Origin: Ryuthela nishihirai
Lineage: Eukaryota > Arthropoda > Arachnida > Araneae > Heptathelidae
DNA length: 64,000 nucleotides
Assembly (NCBI GenBank): GCA_038380435.1
Contig: JAWZYU010000034.1
Coordinates: forward strand, 22,423,404 to 22,487,403
Direction: 5' to 3'
Position 1 is the first letter of the stretch. Every line of letters begins with the position of its first letter. Position numbers and translations under genes: made by a program. Positions 63,576 to 64,000 of the stretch are shown piece after piece. The notes under the pieces were generated by a model, which searched no databases, was not told the DNA's origin, and saw only the letters and a program-made list of their open reading frames with translations.

Positions 63576-64000
63576 GCTTTTTATTTTTTTCACTTTTATT
63601 CTTTTAACTCCTTTGAGAATTGCAATGCACTATACAAATACATTTACATACACTTTATATTTTGGCTCACCCCTGCTGGCAAATTTTACAAAAAAAATGC
63701 AGTAAAAAGATTATAACTGATTCTTTTTTTCATTCCACACTTTACTGATTCACTCTCTCTGTTACCTTATATTTTTAAGAGGCTTTTTCTATAGCGTGGC
63801 TAGCAGATTCATATGAAATAAGAATTCATGAGTATAGAAAAATGCAAAAAAATGGTGGTAAAAAGCACAAGCAGGCAGGATAATGAATTTTTAATAAATA
63901 TTGAGATAAACTCAGGTAAACTTGACGATTCAACATCCAGTATAAGCACTTTTTGATGTCGATTTCAATTTTAGAGGAAAAATTGTCTGAGCCAGGTGGG
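63576..64000. other. no feature recognised
   Basis: A/T-rich sequence to the window edge. Confidence 0.5.

Noticed and set aside
1..64000. CRISPR array, phage defence or bacterial gene cluster
   Set aside because: Spliced genes, SINEs and LINEs show a nuclear animal genome. The tandem repeats have no spacer-repeat regularity and no cas genes are seen.

Overview
This is a eukaryotic, intron-rich, strongly A/T-rich window from an animal, most likely an arthropod. The repeat composition (tRNA-derived SINEs, RTE-like LINEs, Penelope-like, Tc1/mariner, piggyBac-like and hAT relics) and the protein sequences fit a chelicerate or related arthropod, but the species cannot be fixed from the sequence. 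There are no operons, and almost all of the DNA is intron or transposon.

Two cellular genes are supported. At the left end (1851-2199, + strand) is the last coding exon of a short-chain dehydrogenase/reductase of the retinol/17-beta-hydroxysteroid/hydroxybutyrate dehydrogenase type; its other exons lie outside the window. From about 17.3 kb (possibly 10.7 kb) to 60.6 kb lies one complete gene on the + strand, a multiple inositol polyphosphate phosphatase (MINPP1) homologue. I could chain nine exons whose GT-AG boundaries and phases all agree. They give a 463-residue product ending in exon 8 or, if an internal donor in exon 8 is spliced to exon 9, a 514-residue product with a C-terminal transmembrane helix and cytoplasmic tail. 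Both family active-site signatures are altered: RHA in place of RHG, and HAG in place of HAE.

Layout. 0-2.2 kb: a hairpin, SINE relics and the dehydrogenase exon. 2.8-4.2 kb: a hAT relic, a perfect hairpin and a SINE-B copy. 5.7-7.7 kb: an antisense RTE-like LINE with a SINE nested in it. 8.4-9.9 kb: direct repeats. 10.2-10.7 kb: a possible upstream first exon of MINPP1. 17.6-20.6 kb: a minisatellite, a MITE and several SINEs with clear target-site duplications. 21.4-24.1 kb: two Penelope-like copies head to head. 26.7-28.1 kb: a duplication and a solo LTR nested in a SINE. 31.3-37 kb: Tc1/mariner relics. 39.3-42.6 kb: a MITE and a Penelope-like copy interrupted by a SINE, with hammerhead-like motifs. 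44.1-44.8 kb: a second solo LTR of the same family in the opposite orientation. 46.35-48.8 kb: a 2.4 kb piggyBac-like element without coding capacity, bounded by TTAA. 51-59 kb: Tc1 relics, SINEs and a second LINE. 61-63.6 kb: a third LINE split by a Tc1/mariner element with clean inverted repeats and a TA duplication.

The most notable points are the altered catalytic motifs and the alternative soluble and membrane-anchored ends of the MINPP1 homologue, the hammerhead-like cores in the Penelope-like copies, the paired solo LTRs that share an NRF-1-type palindrome, and the uniform sense orientation of SINE-B copies across most of MINPP1. I found no CRISPR array, no bacterial-type feature and no coherent new multi-gene system.
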